Assembly: GCA_036675025.1 (NCBI GenBank)
Contig: JAKFFN010000224.1
Coordinates: forward strand, 1-33,687
DNA: 33,687 nt
Reading direction: 5' to 3'
Source of the DNA: JAKFFN01 sp036675025
GTDB lineage: Bacteria; Sumerlaeota; Sumerlaeia; Sumerlaeales; Sumerlaeaceae
Shown: positions 15,434 through 23,423 of the stretch, piece by piece
How the letters are laid out: every line of letters starts with the position of its first letter
Numbering within the stretch: position 1 is the stretch's first letter
The notes under the pieces: model-generated
What the model was told of the DNA's origin: nothing
The model's database searches: none
The model's input: only the letters and a program-made list of their open reading frames with translations
Position numbers and translations under genes: made by a program

Positions 15434-16318
15434 TCAGGGACTGAGAAGTTTCATTTTTTTGAATGGGTAATAAGTAAAAAGCGCCTTGCCCCGCAGATAC
15501 TCCTCGGGGAGAGGCCCCCAGAAGCGGCTATCAAGACTGTTACCAGAATTGTCGCCCAGCATAATGACTGAATCTTCAGGGACATCAATTTCAAAATCGG
15601 GGCCGTCTGGAGGCGACTGGTACTGCAGCTTTGTCAGTATCTCCGGCGTCGTAACCATTTCGCCGTCGATATAAAGGTGGCCATCGTCGCCAATGCTTAA
15701 CTGCTCCCCTTCCAGTGCAGCGACACGCTTAACATAGACGTTTTGATTTCGATCATACTGCGTTCCAGGCTGGAGAACCCCGTTTTGTTCAAAAGGCTCC
15801 GGTTCCAGCTTAAAGGGCACCCGGAAAATCGCAATATCACCGCGGTCAGGGGATTTAAACCAATAGGCAAACTTGTTAACAAGAATTCGATGCTCTTCCC
15901 GTTTCAGCTTCGTATCGAGGAGGACCTTCTGGCTGGCAGTAAGGGCAAACGCCGGCTGCCTGCCTTCGTAGATATAGTGACCATCGCTTTGCTTCTCAAA
16001 GATTTGTGTATTCCCGTTGCGATCCAGAATCAGGAGGTACTGATGGCTCTCGCCGTCCAGGTCAGTCGCCACCCCTTCTGCCACCCAATCGCCTAGCAAG
16101 GTTGGACTCATCGAGCCGCTCGGGATTTTAAACAGTTCTACTACGAACATCCGGATAAACATGGCGACGACAAATGCGATTACCAGCGCATCGCTCCACT
16201 CGCGCAGATAGCCGAGGAACGTAGTTTCGCCCGTAGATTCTTTCTTAGTTTCGTCTTTTTCAGAAGCTACCGGTTTTGGCGTTTCATCTGTCAACGTAGG
16301 GTCTTGAGCCATTATCAT
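15434..16318 (-). CDS. lepB: Signal peptidase I with enlarged periplasmic insert
   Basis: The 294-residue membrane-anchored serine protease removes signal peptides from exported proteins. One membrane segment (about 43-60) precedes the catalytic Ser69 in PSGSMSP; the general base is Lys197 in VYVKRVAA. The GDNSGNSLDSRFWGPLP box near 255-271 is the conserved C-terminal signature. Ser and Lys are 128 residues apart, against roughly 40-55 in Bacillus and E. coli enzymes, because of an insert (about 78-148) that ends in the HRILVNKF segment. The first residues may be over-called: an ATG two codons downstream (MAQ) is equally possible. Confidence 0.93.
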   Translation of the reverse strand: MIMAQDPTLTDETPKPVASEKDETKKESTGETTFLGYLREWSDALVIAFVVAMFIRMFVVELFKIPSGSMSPTLLGDWVAEGVATDLDGESHQYLLILDRNGNTQIFEKQSDGHYIYEGRQPAFALTASQKVLLDTKLKREEHRILVNKFAYWFKSPDRGDIAIFRVPFKLEPEPFEQNGVLQPGTQYDRNQNVYVKRVAALEGEQLSIGDDGHLYIDGEMVTTPEILTKLQYQSPPDGPDFEIDVPEDSVIMLGDNSGNSLDSRFWGPLPEEYLRGKALFTYYPFKKMKLLSP

Positions 16319-16464
16319 CTATCTGAGTAGGATGTACCAACAACACACCGTAGGACCTGTGGTTGGAATTATTAGTCGTTCATCACAAATCAAATTCCCT
16401 GCGCAGGAATAAAGTCCATGCTAAACCGCTTGAAATTACTGCGTTAGAAGTCCGCATAACCCCT

Positions 16465-17325
16465 ATGATTTCCTCCATACAAACATTTTGGCAAGACCTG
16501 GCCGAGTACAGCTTCTGGCGCAACGCCGTTATCGGGGGATTCATCATAAGCCTGGTCTGCTCATGGCTGTCGGTGTATGTGGTGCTCAGGCGCATGGCAT
16601 TTATAGGTCAGGGCATCAGCCATAGCGCTTTAGGCGGCTTTGCTCTCGGGATACTTCTATTCGGTGGCGGAGCTGCTACTGCGCTGCAGGTAGACGGCGT
16701 AGCGCTGATCTTCTGCCTGGCGGTTGCCGCGCTTATTGCTTTTACCAGCCATCACACGAAGATCAGCGAAGATAGCGCAATTGGTATCTTCTTCGTCGCA
16801 AGCATGGCCCTGGGCGCGATATTCTTTAGAATGGCACCCGGATATAACCAGGATGTTTACTCCTACCTGTTTGGAAGCGTATTGGCGGTCAGCATAGAAC
16901 AGGTTATTTCGATGGCCGTTTTAGGGCTATTGGTTATTGCTCCCATGATAGTTTTTTACAAGGAGCTCTTGTACTTTACGTTCGACGAAGAAATGGCCCG
17001 GGTCGCCGGCGTGCCGGTTACGGCCCTTCATCTGCTGCTGCTGGGTCTGATGTCGCTTACAATCATCATCAGCTCGCGCATCATAGGCGTGCTTCTCGTC
17101 AGCGCGTTTCTCATACTTCCCGGCGCAACCGCTCAGCTCCTGACCCAACGATTCCGATTCATGATCGCGTTGTCGCTGCTGACTGGTGTATCAACGACAC
17201 TGATCGGTCTTCTGGTCTCAAATGCCACAGACTGGCCAACCGGTTCGACGATAGTGATCTCGCAGTTTGTGCTGTTTATGATAATATTTGCCATCCGAAA
17301 ATGGCAGGGCAAAACCTTCGTTTAG
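16465..17325 (+). CDS. ABC-3 family metal-ion transporter permease (ZnuB/MntB-like)
   Basis: From the ATG at 16465 the product is 286 residues, with about eight or nine membrane segments. The VCSWLSVYVVLRRMAFIGQGISHSALGG block near the N-terminus and RVAGVPVTALHLLLLGLMSLTII in the middle are characteristic of zinc/manganese/iron ABC permeases. The ASFL-like stretch VSAFLILPGATAQLL and the C-terminal segments complete the family pattern. An upstream in-frame ATG at 16363 would add 34 polar residues unlike the family, so I rejected it. No ATP-binding or solute-binding subunit gene adjoins it, so its partners must be encoded elsewhere. The following FKBP gene begins 17 bases later. Confidence 0.88.
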   Translation: MISSIQTFWQDLAEYSFWRNAVIGGFIISLVCSWLSVYVVLRRMAFIGQGISHSALGGFALGILLFGGGAATALQVDGVALIFCLAVAALIAFTSHHTKISEDSAIGIFFVASMALGAIFFRMAPGYNQDVYSYLFGSVLAVSIEQVISMAVLGLLVIAPMIVFYKELLYFTFDEEMARVAGVPVTALHLLLLGLMSLTIIISSRIIGVLLVSAFLILPGATAQLLTQRFRFMIALSLLTGVSTTLIGLLVSNATDWPTGSTIVISQFVLFMIIFAIRKWQGKTFV

Positions 17326-17342
17326 CAGTAAGTGAGGAAATC

Positions 17343-18047
17343 ATGAGACATACACAAGTATTTGCACTGGTTGCCGGAATTGCCCTGGCTGCCGCGCGGG
17401 CGATCGGGCAAGAAGCAGCGGTAACAACATCCAGCGAAACATCGATTGCCGAAACGTCAGCAACAGAAACAGCCCCTACAATAGCGACTGGAGCCGAGGC
17501 AGTCCAGACAATCCCGACCGTTCCAGCCGCACAGCCTCTAGAGCAAATCGGCCCGCCTGCGGAATCGGAGTCCACCGCCTCCGTATCGCGTACTACTCGC
17601 ATAGACACGACGGCTCCTGCTACGGCCACGGCTCCTGTACAAAGCAATGCTACAACCGCAACTGTTGAGGCTCGTCCCGAGACTGTGCCATCGGACAGTG
17701 CGACTTCCGTCTCAACTCCGGAAGGAGTCTTATACCAGGTTCTGAAGCCGGGCACTGGTCCGGTAGAAACTACAACTCACACACTTCTGCTTCACTATAC
17801 TCTCTACCTGCCCGACGGGCGAAAGCTGGAAAGCTCCCGGGACGCCGAGTTTCCGGTGCCACTGAAACTGAAGCGCAATACGGATTCTTTCATAAAGGGC
17901 TTTGAAATAGGCACCCAGGGCATGAGGGTCGGCGAGATCAGAAAGATGTACATCCCTGCAGAACTGGGATATGGTGAAAAGGGCAACGAAGCCGTTCCGC
18001 CTAACACCCCGCTTGTGTTCGAAGCGGAACTGGTAGACTTGAAATAG
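17343..18047 (+). CDS. Secreted FKBP-type peptidyl-prolyl isomerase
   Basis: Starting at the ATG behind GTGAGGA, the 234-residue product has a signal peptide (about 1-23) and then a long Thr/Ala/Pro-rich, probably disordered, linker to about residue 125. The C-terminal FKBP domain follows: GVLYQVLKPGTG, LLLHYTLYLPDGRKLESS, FIKGFEIGTQGMRVGEIRKMYIPAELGYG, and VPPNTPLVFEAELVDLK at the end. It should accelerate proline isomerisation during folding of exported proteins in the periplasm. An earlier in-frame start (17301) would lie inside the permease gene and disrupt the signal peptide. It shares its direction with the permease and may be co-transcribed. Confidence 0.92.
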   Translation: MRHTQVFALVAGIALAAARAIGQEAAVTTSSETSIAETSATETAPTIATGAEAVQTIPTVPAAQPLEQIGPPAESESTASVSRTTRIDTTAPATATAPVQSNATTATVEARPETVPSDSATSVSTPEGVLYQVLKPGTGPVETTTHTLLLHYTLYLPDGRKLESSRDAEFPVPLKLKRNTDSFIKGFEIGTQGMRVGEIRKMYIPAELGYGEKGNEAVPPNTPLVFEAELVDLK

Positions 18048-18067
18048 CTGGTTTCCTGCATTTCCCA

Positions 18068-18098
18068 TTGACGAATGTCAAAATCTGGGGAGTGTAAA
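18068..18098 (+). promoter_or_regulatory. Possible promoter of tRNA-Gly
   Basis: A good -35 box TTGACG (18068-18073) is followed after 19 bases by TGTAAA (18093-18098), about 12 bases before the mature tRNA 5' end. The spacing is slightly long, so this is only a candidate. Confidence 0.4.
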
Positions 18099-18110
18099 AG
18101 CACATCAAAT

Positions 18111-18186
<76 letters not shown>

Positions 18187-18302
18187 TTTTTCTCTCCGGT
18201 TCTCCTGGTGGAACGTGCCGGCAAATCATTTGTAGTCTGACCGGTAGAGACTCTTAACGGCAGTTTCGGCAGTTCCATTACAGGAAAGTTGAGACACTCC
18301 CC

Positions 18303-20039
18303 TTGCTATCGAGTACTACCCAGGCACCGGTTTCAGCAGGAACTTTTGCTGACAAGCTCAAGATGCAGCATCGCCTTTTCGCGGAGCTCTCGCGGATGTT
18401 CGGCACAGAAGTGCCCCTATACGACAAATCACTGCTCGTGAACCGCTTGTGCAACCAGGTGGTTGTTGAATTCCTTTCTAAAAAGTACCAGGGATTTAAC
18501 CTTAATGATGAGCAGCTGGATAAGACCAGTGGTGAGCGTCACGGGGCTATTCGTATTGGTACACCGGAAGAGTATCGCCGCGTGGCCGGCTTTTTTGCCG
18601 CATTTGATATGGAGCCCCACAACTTTTACGACATGACCAGCCTGGGTGGCAAAAGCCAGCCGATTATTGCCACGGCGTTTCGCTCCCGCCTCAACCCGGA
18701 ACACCGGGTCTTTTGTTCTCTCCTGATGATCGACAGCTTTACCCCTGACACCCGGATACGCGTGGAAGAACGGCTTTCGCAGCGCCAGGTGTTTTCCGAC
18801 CGGGCTCGTGAGTTAGTCGCAAAAAATCAGGAACAAGGCGGTCTGAACGAAGCCGACGCCGAAGAACTGGTGCGGGAAGGCATTTCTCAAATCTTTAAGT
18901 GGACGGGCCGTGCTCATGATTACCGGCTTTACAATGAACTCTGCGACACCGGCTTCAAGATTGCTGCAGATATCGCGTGCTTTGAATCTCACCACCTGAA
19001 CCATCTGACTCCGAACACCTTCTGCATGAACCTCTATACGGCTGCCATGAAGTTTTGCCTTGGCGAGAGCGACGAAGACACATTCCGCCACCGCGCGGCG
19101 AATGCTCTGAACTGGCTCAATGGTGTCTCAGACCGGGACTATATGAAGCTTCATTTCCGGCATCTTACACTCGAAGATATTAATGCGTATGGTAACGGAT
19201 GTATTTCGGCTGAAGATATTTCGACCTTCACTGACCAGATCGTGGAACGTCTGGCCGTAGATGCGCTTCGGCTAAGCGACCTGAACCATTCAGGCTTCAA
19301 AGACTTTACTGAGGGGCCGCCCGCTGACACGCCGATTCTTCTTCGGCAGGATTCTTACAAAGCACTTACAGAACCGGTAACATTTGTCGAAGCTGATGGT
19401 TCAACGACAGCAGCCGTTCATACGGCGCGCTTCGGCGAAATCGAGCAGCGATTTTACGCAACTACTCCGGAAGGCAGGAAGCTGTACGACGAGTGTCTCG
19501 CCAATGCCGAAAATGTGCGCGCCACTAATCCTGATCTGGCAAAACAGGATTTCGATGCTTATCAAGACTCGTACGCAGCTTCATTTGCGGCTTTCCCAAA
19601 GACTCTGCCGGAACTGCTGAAGAAAAATATGGTGTACGGGCGCTACTCTGTTACAACGGCGGGGAAGCAGCAAAGACAGGAAGTTTCCACTACAGATATA
19701 GACGCTCTTGTAGAATCGGGTCTGGTCCAGTATGAGGGTGTTCGCTACGAAGACTTCCTTCCCTTCAGTGCGGCAGGGATATTTGCATCCAACCTTGGCC
19801 AGTACGGGACGAAGTCCGCGGCCCCGGAAAAACCGGTCTATAGTAAAGAGACACTGGAACAGATCATGGGGCGGAAGATTGTTGATCCGGATGAGATATA
19901 TAGCGGAATTGAGGCAGATTCCCTGCTGCAGGTATACTCAGACCTTAACCTGCTCGATAAGCTCGAAGCATCGGAACAGAAGAAACTTGAATCCCGAAGT
20001 GCGGCTTATCGATCTATGTTAAACGAAATCTCTAGCTAA
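18303..20039 (+). CDS. DUF1338 family; putative 2-oxoadipate dioxygenase/decarboxylase
   Basis: The product is 578 residues from a TTG start; the ATG at 18363 would cut into the conserved FADKL...VPLY segment, so the earlier start is preferred. It belongs to the DUF1338 (HglS/YdcJ) family of Fe(II) enzymes. These convert 2-oxoadipate to D-2-hydroxyglutarate in lysine breakdown. Conserved elements are GERHGAIRIG (His80, Arg84), AAFDMEPHNFYDMTSLGGKSQPI in two parts, FESHHLNHLTP (metal His near 231-234) and ARFGEIEQRF (metal Glu379). All catalytic positions look intact. It is longer than the roughly 460 residues of the characterised enzyme, mainly through middle insertions and a C-terminal tail. 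No other lysine-catabolism gene is nearby, so the substrate is uncertain. Confidence 0.82.
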   Translation: MLSSTTQAPVSAGTFADKLKMQHRLFAELSRMFGTEVPLYDKSLLVNRLCNQVVVEFLSKKYQGFNLNDEQLDKTSGERHGAIRIGTPEEYRRVAGFFAAFDMEPHNFYDMTSLGGKSQPIIATAFRSRLNPEHRVFCSLLMIDSFTPDTRIRVEERLSQRQVFSDRARELVAKNQEQGGLNEADAEELVREGISQIFKWTGRAHDYRLYNELCDTGFKIAADIACFESHHLNHLTPNTFCMNLYTAAMKFCLGESDEDTFRHRAANALNWLNGVSDRDYMKLHFRHLTLEDINAYGNGCISAEDISTFTDQIVERLAVDALRLSDLNHSGFKDFTEGPPADTPILLRQDSYKALTEPVTFVEADGSTTAAVHTARFGEIEQRFYATTPEGRKLYDECLANAENVRATNPDLAKQDFDAYQDSYAASFAAFPKTLPELLKKNMVYGRYSVTTAGKQQRQEVSTTDIDALVESGLVQYEGVRYEDFLPFSAAGIFASNLGQYGTKSAAPEKPVYSKETLEQIMGRKIVDPDEIYSGIEADSLLQVYSDLNLLDKLEASEQKKLESRSAAYRSMLNEISS

Positions 20040-20054
20040 ACGGCTGGCAGGACA

Positions 20055-21308
20055 TTACTCAAACAAAGTCCACTCGCAGCAAGCACCTGACCTGGGCCCG
20101 CTGTAGACGTAAATGGATCCCGCAAAGGGTATGTCATTGACCCTGTTCTGGTCGGCACTGATGACCAGGTTGCCATTAAGTCCGGCCACAGATACCCCGA
20201 ACCGATCTTCCTTCTCCGGGCTTGGATTATCAAACGTCTGCAACAGTGCTCCTGATACGCCATCAAACAGGTACGCACGTCCCACCCATACTTCATCATA
20301 GGGTTCGAGTGGGTTTCCGATGAGGACATTCTTTCCGGCAGAGCCAACTGTAGAGCCAAAGAAAGCACCGGGCTTTACGGCCGGATTCTCGAACCGCAGT
20401 ATCTGCTGACCAGTTTCGCCGTCGTACACGTACGCCTTATTACTGCCCGGTGAACCAATCAGGATGTCATCGCCATGGGTGCGCACCTGGAAACCAAAGA
20501 AGGCACCAACGGAAGGCTCCGGGTTGGTAATCTTCTTAGCTACCGCGCCTGTGACGGCATCCATGATGTAAACAGCGCCAGCATCCTTTGCGCCAATATC
20601 CGTAGCCGGTGCCCCCACAGCAAACCTGCTTCCGCCAATACCTGCCACGGAATAGCCAAATCCATCCTGCGTCGTAGGTTCTGGGTTGGGAACCGTTCTG
20701 TTGAGAACTCCAGAAAGAGAATTATAGATATACACAGTGCCAGTCCCATCGCCGCTTGTGTCATCGCCAGGAGCACCGATAATGGCAGTGTCGCCAAGCA
20801 TCCCCAGTCCATAACCAAACCAATCGACTGAGCCGGGAGTTGGATTACCAATCGTTTGAGTATGAGCGCCGTTTGAAAGATTAAACACATACACCCGGCC
20901 AGAAGCCGTTGTCGCTCCGTCACTTTTACCAATAGCTGATACTACAACTTTAGTGTCGCCAGCCCAGGAGAAAGCGCCAAAGCCTACATTGGTGTCCGGT
21001 TCAGGATTGGGCATTGTAGCTGCAATGGCACCTGTCTCGCCGTTCACAAGATAGGCTACGCCGGAGTTACTAAACCCCTCCCCTTCTACCTCAGACCCCG
21101 CAGCCCCGCAGAGAATAAGGCCGTTGTGGGTCACCATCAGATTTCTGCCGAAGTTATCAGCCACGGATGGAACCGGATTGTCAATCCGGCGCAAAAGTAT
21201 TGATGATTGCGCATTGCCTGATGCAGCGGTTTCCGCAATAATAAGTAGAACAGCCAGCCTGGCTGCAAGAGAGTAAAAGCGCACTAGTGATTTCCCCTGT
21301 AATGACAT
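20055..21308 (-). CDS. Secreted FG-GAP / integrin-alpha-like beta-propeller protein
   Basis: From the ATG behind GGGGGAAG the product is 417 residues with a signal peptide (about 1-34, cleavage near GNA-QS). The rest consists of seven similar units of about 46-57 residues. Each starts with N-P-x-P-x-x-x-x-x-F-G (residues 44, 101, 155, 208, 262, 308, 361) and continues through an IGAP-type turn to VYVYDxxTG. Seven units suit a closed seven-bladed propeller. Such proteins are exported and often bind cells, sugars or proteins, but the ligand is unknown. The tail GPRSGACCEW holds the adjacent cysteines. A TTG five codons upstream is possible but has no ribosome-binding site. Confidence 0.85.
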   Translation of the reverse strand: MSLQGKSLVRFYSLAARLAVLLIIAETAASGNAQSSILLRRIDNPVPSVADNFGRNLMVTHNGLILCGAAGSEVEGEGFSNSGVAYLVNGETGAIAATMPNPEPDTNVGFGAFSWAGDTKVVVSAIGKSDGATTASGRVYVFNLSNGAHTQTIGNPTPGSVDWFGYGLGMLGDTAIIGAPGDDTSGDGTGTVYIYNSLSGVLNRTVPNPEPTTQDGFGYSVAGIGGSRFAVGAPATDIGAKDAGAVYIMDAVTGAVAKKITNPEPSVGAFFGFQVRTHGDDILIGSPGSNKAYVYDGETGQQILRFENPAVKPGAFFGSTVGSAGKNVLIGNPLEPYDEVWVGRAYLFDGVSGALLQTFDNPSPEKEDRFGVSVAGLNGNLVISADQNRVNDIPFAGSIYVYSGPRSGACCEWTLFE

Positions 21309-21329
21309 TTGATCTTCCCCCAAGTTACC

Positions 21330-21335
21330 ATTATA
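21330..21335 (-). promoter_or_regulatory. -10 box for the propeller gene
   Basis: On the minus strand a perfect TATAAT lies about 21 bases upstream of the preferred start codon, giving a short leader that still includes the GGGGGAAG site. No matching -35 box is evident. Confidence 0.5.
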
Positions 21336-21595
21336 TAGCTCTTGTACCTTAAATCATCGTTCGTTCGCCGCAGTATCCACTGCAACTGATTTTTTCTTTC
21401 GTATTTATTGTAGCCTCAACTGCGCTTTCCAGGTTGCCGCCTGCTCGGCTATCTGCTGCGCAAAACGCAGGCATGTGCCGCGTTGCCTTTGACAACAACG
21501 ATCAGACCGGACAGCCGATTCTTAAGTTGAACCTCAGTAGGTTTTAACGCACCGCCTGCTCAAATTGGGCCATGAGAGGTTGTTGCTTCAGAATT

Positions 21596-23236
21596 ATGTT
21601 CGTACCCAAATCGGTTGTCTGCCTGCGGAGTTATAGCAAGTCCACGTTTCTGAGTGATTTGATAGCGGGCATTACCGTTGGGGTGGTGGCACTTCCTCTG
21701 GCAATGGCATTCGCTATCGCTTCCGGCGTTCCACCTGAGCGCGGTATTTTTACAGCTATCGTCGCCGGCTTTGTGATCTCGCTGCTCGGCGGCAGCCGGG
21801 TCCAGATTGGCGGTCCTACCGGAGCTTTCGTTGTAATTGTCAGCAGCATTGTAACCCAGCACGGCTACGACGGCCTGGTGCTGTGCACATGTATGGCCGG
21901 GATACTCCTTTTGATTATGGGCTTCGGTAAACTTGGCGGAATGATCAAGTTCATCCCGTTCCCCGTGGTAACCGGCTTCACGGCAGGTATTGCCATTGTC
22001 ATTTTTTCTACGCAGATAAAAGATTTGCTGGGTCTCCAGATGGAGGAAGTACCGGCAGAATTCCTGGATAAATGGAAGGCCTATTTTACTCATGCCGGGT
22101 CTATCAGCATGTGGGCAGCCGCCATTGGCTTCGGCACCATTGGAATTATAGTCGCGATCAGGCGATTCGCACCTAAGATACCAGCAATGCTCGTTGCAAT
22201 GGTATTGGCCGCGGTGGCAACCCGCTTTCTTCATCTTCCGATAGAAACCATTGGAACCAGGTTTGGCGATCTTCCCCAGGCTTTACCCTCTCCCCAGTTG
22301 CCGGAGGTTTCGCTGCACCGGATCCGGGAGCTCGCTTCACCAGCGCTTACAGTCGCACTTCTGGCTGCTATTGAATCTCTCCTTTCGGCCACAGTCGCCG
22401 ATGGCATGATTGGGACCCGGCACAAATCTAATATGGAACTGGTTGCCCAGGGAGTAGCGAACATTGCGTCTGCGCTGTTTGGCGGCATTCCCGCAACGGG
22501 GGCCATCGCCCGCACGGCCACCAACATTAAGTCCGGCGCAAAAACACCCATTGCCGGAATGATTCATGCCGTAGTACTTCTCATCATTCTAGTTTGTCTG
22601 GCACCACTGGCTAAAGAAATACCTCTCGCCTGCCTTGCTGGTATTCTTGTCGTGGTTTCTTACCAGATGAGCCAGGTAGAACATTTCCTTCAGTTGTTGA
22701 CAGCACCACGCAGCGATGTTCTGATCCTGGTGGTTACGTTTCTGCTTACTGTGTTTATAGATCTAACGGTTGCGGTCCAGGTAGGTGTCATCCTCGCTGC
22801 TATGCTCTTTATAAAAAGAATGGCGGAGGTTACCAATGTCGCTATGGTGACACGGGAATTAGTCGATCAGGAAGAAAAACACGATCCTAACGCAGTGTCT
22901 CGGAAACATCTGCCCGATAATGTTGAGGTTTATGAGATCACCGGCCCGTTCTTTTTTGGCGCGGCAGAAAAATTTAAAGACACTCTGCGGTTTTTTGAGC
23001 GCCCGCCGAAGGCACTGATCATAAGACTAAGAGACGTGCCAGCCATCGATGCAACGGGCCTCTATGTACTTAGCGAACTGCATCAGCGATGCCGCCGTGA
23101 CGGAACAAAGTTTTTGCTCGCAGAAGTTCATGCGCAGCCCGTGGTGGCTTTGAAGAAGTCCTTTCTTTGGGAGCAGATCGGCGAAAGTAATATCTTAGGC
23201 ACCCTCGACGAAGCTTTGCAGGCGGCCGTCACATAA
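21596..23236 (+). CDS. SulP (SLC26) family anion transporter with STAS domain
   Basis: The 546-residue inner-membrane protein carries anions such as sulfate or bicarbonate. The N-terminal LRSYSK...FLSDLIAGITVGVVALPLAMAFAIASG and the LGGSRVQIGGPTGAFVV stretches are SulP hallmarks (shown here in parts), followed by about ten more membrane segments. FGGIPATGAIARTATNIKSGAKTP is the conserved second half-helix region. The C-terminal STAS domain (about 443-545) has EITGPFFFGAA and the DATG loop. I chose the ATG at 21596 because close relatives begin at this point; the one at 21572 adds eight residues. The true substrate is not predictable by eye. Confidence 0.92.
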   Translation: MFVPKSVVCLRSYSKSTFLSDLIAGITVGVVALPLAMAFAIASGVPPERGIFTAIVAGFVISLLGGSRVQIGGPTGAFVVIVSSIVTQHGYDGLVLCTCMAGILLLIMGFGKLGGMIKFIPFPVVTGFTAGIAIVIFSTQIKDLLGLQMEEVPAEFLDKWKAYFTHAGSISMWAAAIGFGTIGIIVAIRRFAPKIPAMLVAMVLAAVATRFLHLPIETIGTRFGDLPQALPSPQLPEVSLHRIRELASPALTVALLAAIESLLSATVADGMIGTRHKSNMELVAQGVANIASALFGGIPATGAIARTATNIKSGAKTPIAGMIHAVVLLIILVCLAPLAKEIPLACLAGILVVVSYQMSQVEHFLQLLTAPRSDVLILVVTFLLTVFIDLTVAVQVGVILAAMLFIKRMAEVTNVAMVTRELVDQEEKHDPNAVSRKHLPDNVEVYEITGPFFFGAAEKFKDTLRFFERPPKALIIRLRDVPAIDATGLYVLSELHQRCRRDGTKFLLAEVHAQPVVALKKSFLWEQIGESNILGTLDEALQAAVT

Positions 23237-23423
23237 GATACCGTACCCAATTTAACCGCCCCTCATGCTACATTGTAAACAGCGGGCCGGTCTACTTTTA
23301 GCTACAGCCCCTTGGAGATGCAGGCGCCGCAATGCGGATTTTGAACTTCCGTTGAACAGCCTCTGTCCTATAACAGTCACTTTTTCGTTGTCTGCTGTTT
23401 TCGCCGCCAAATAAGAGAGTCTA

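Noticed and set aside
16363..16464. N-terminal extension of the metal permease
   Set aside because: The added 34 residues are polar and unlike the family, with no ribosome-binding site; the ATG at 16465 fits the first membrane segment.
21560..22234. 224-codon open frame on the minus strand
   Set aside because: Antisense to the SulP transporter gene; rich in His, Asn and Cys as expected for the shadow of a hydrophobic coding strand.
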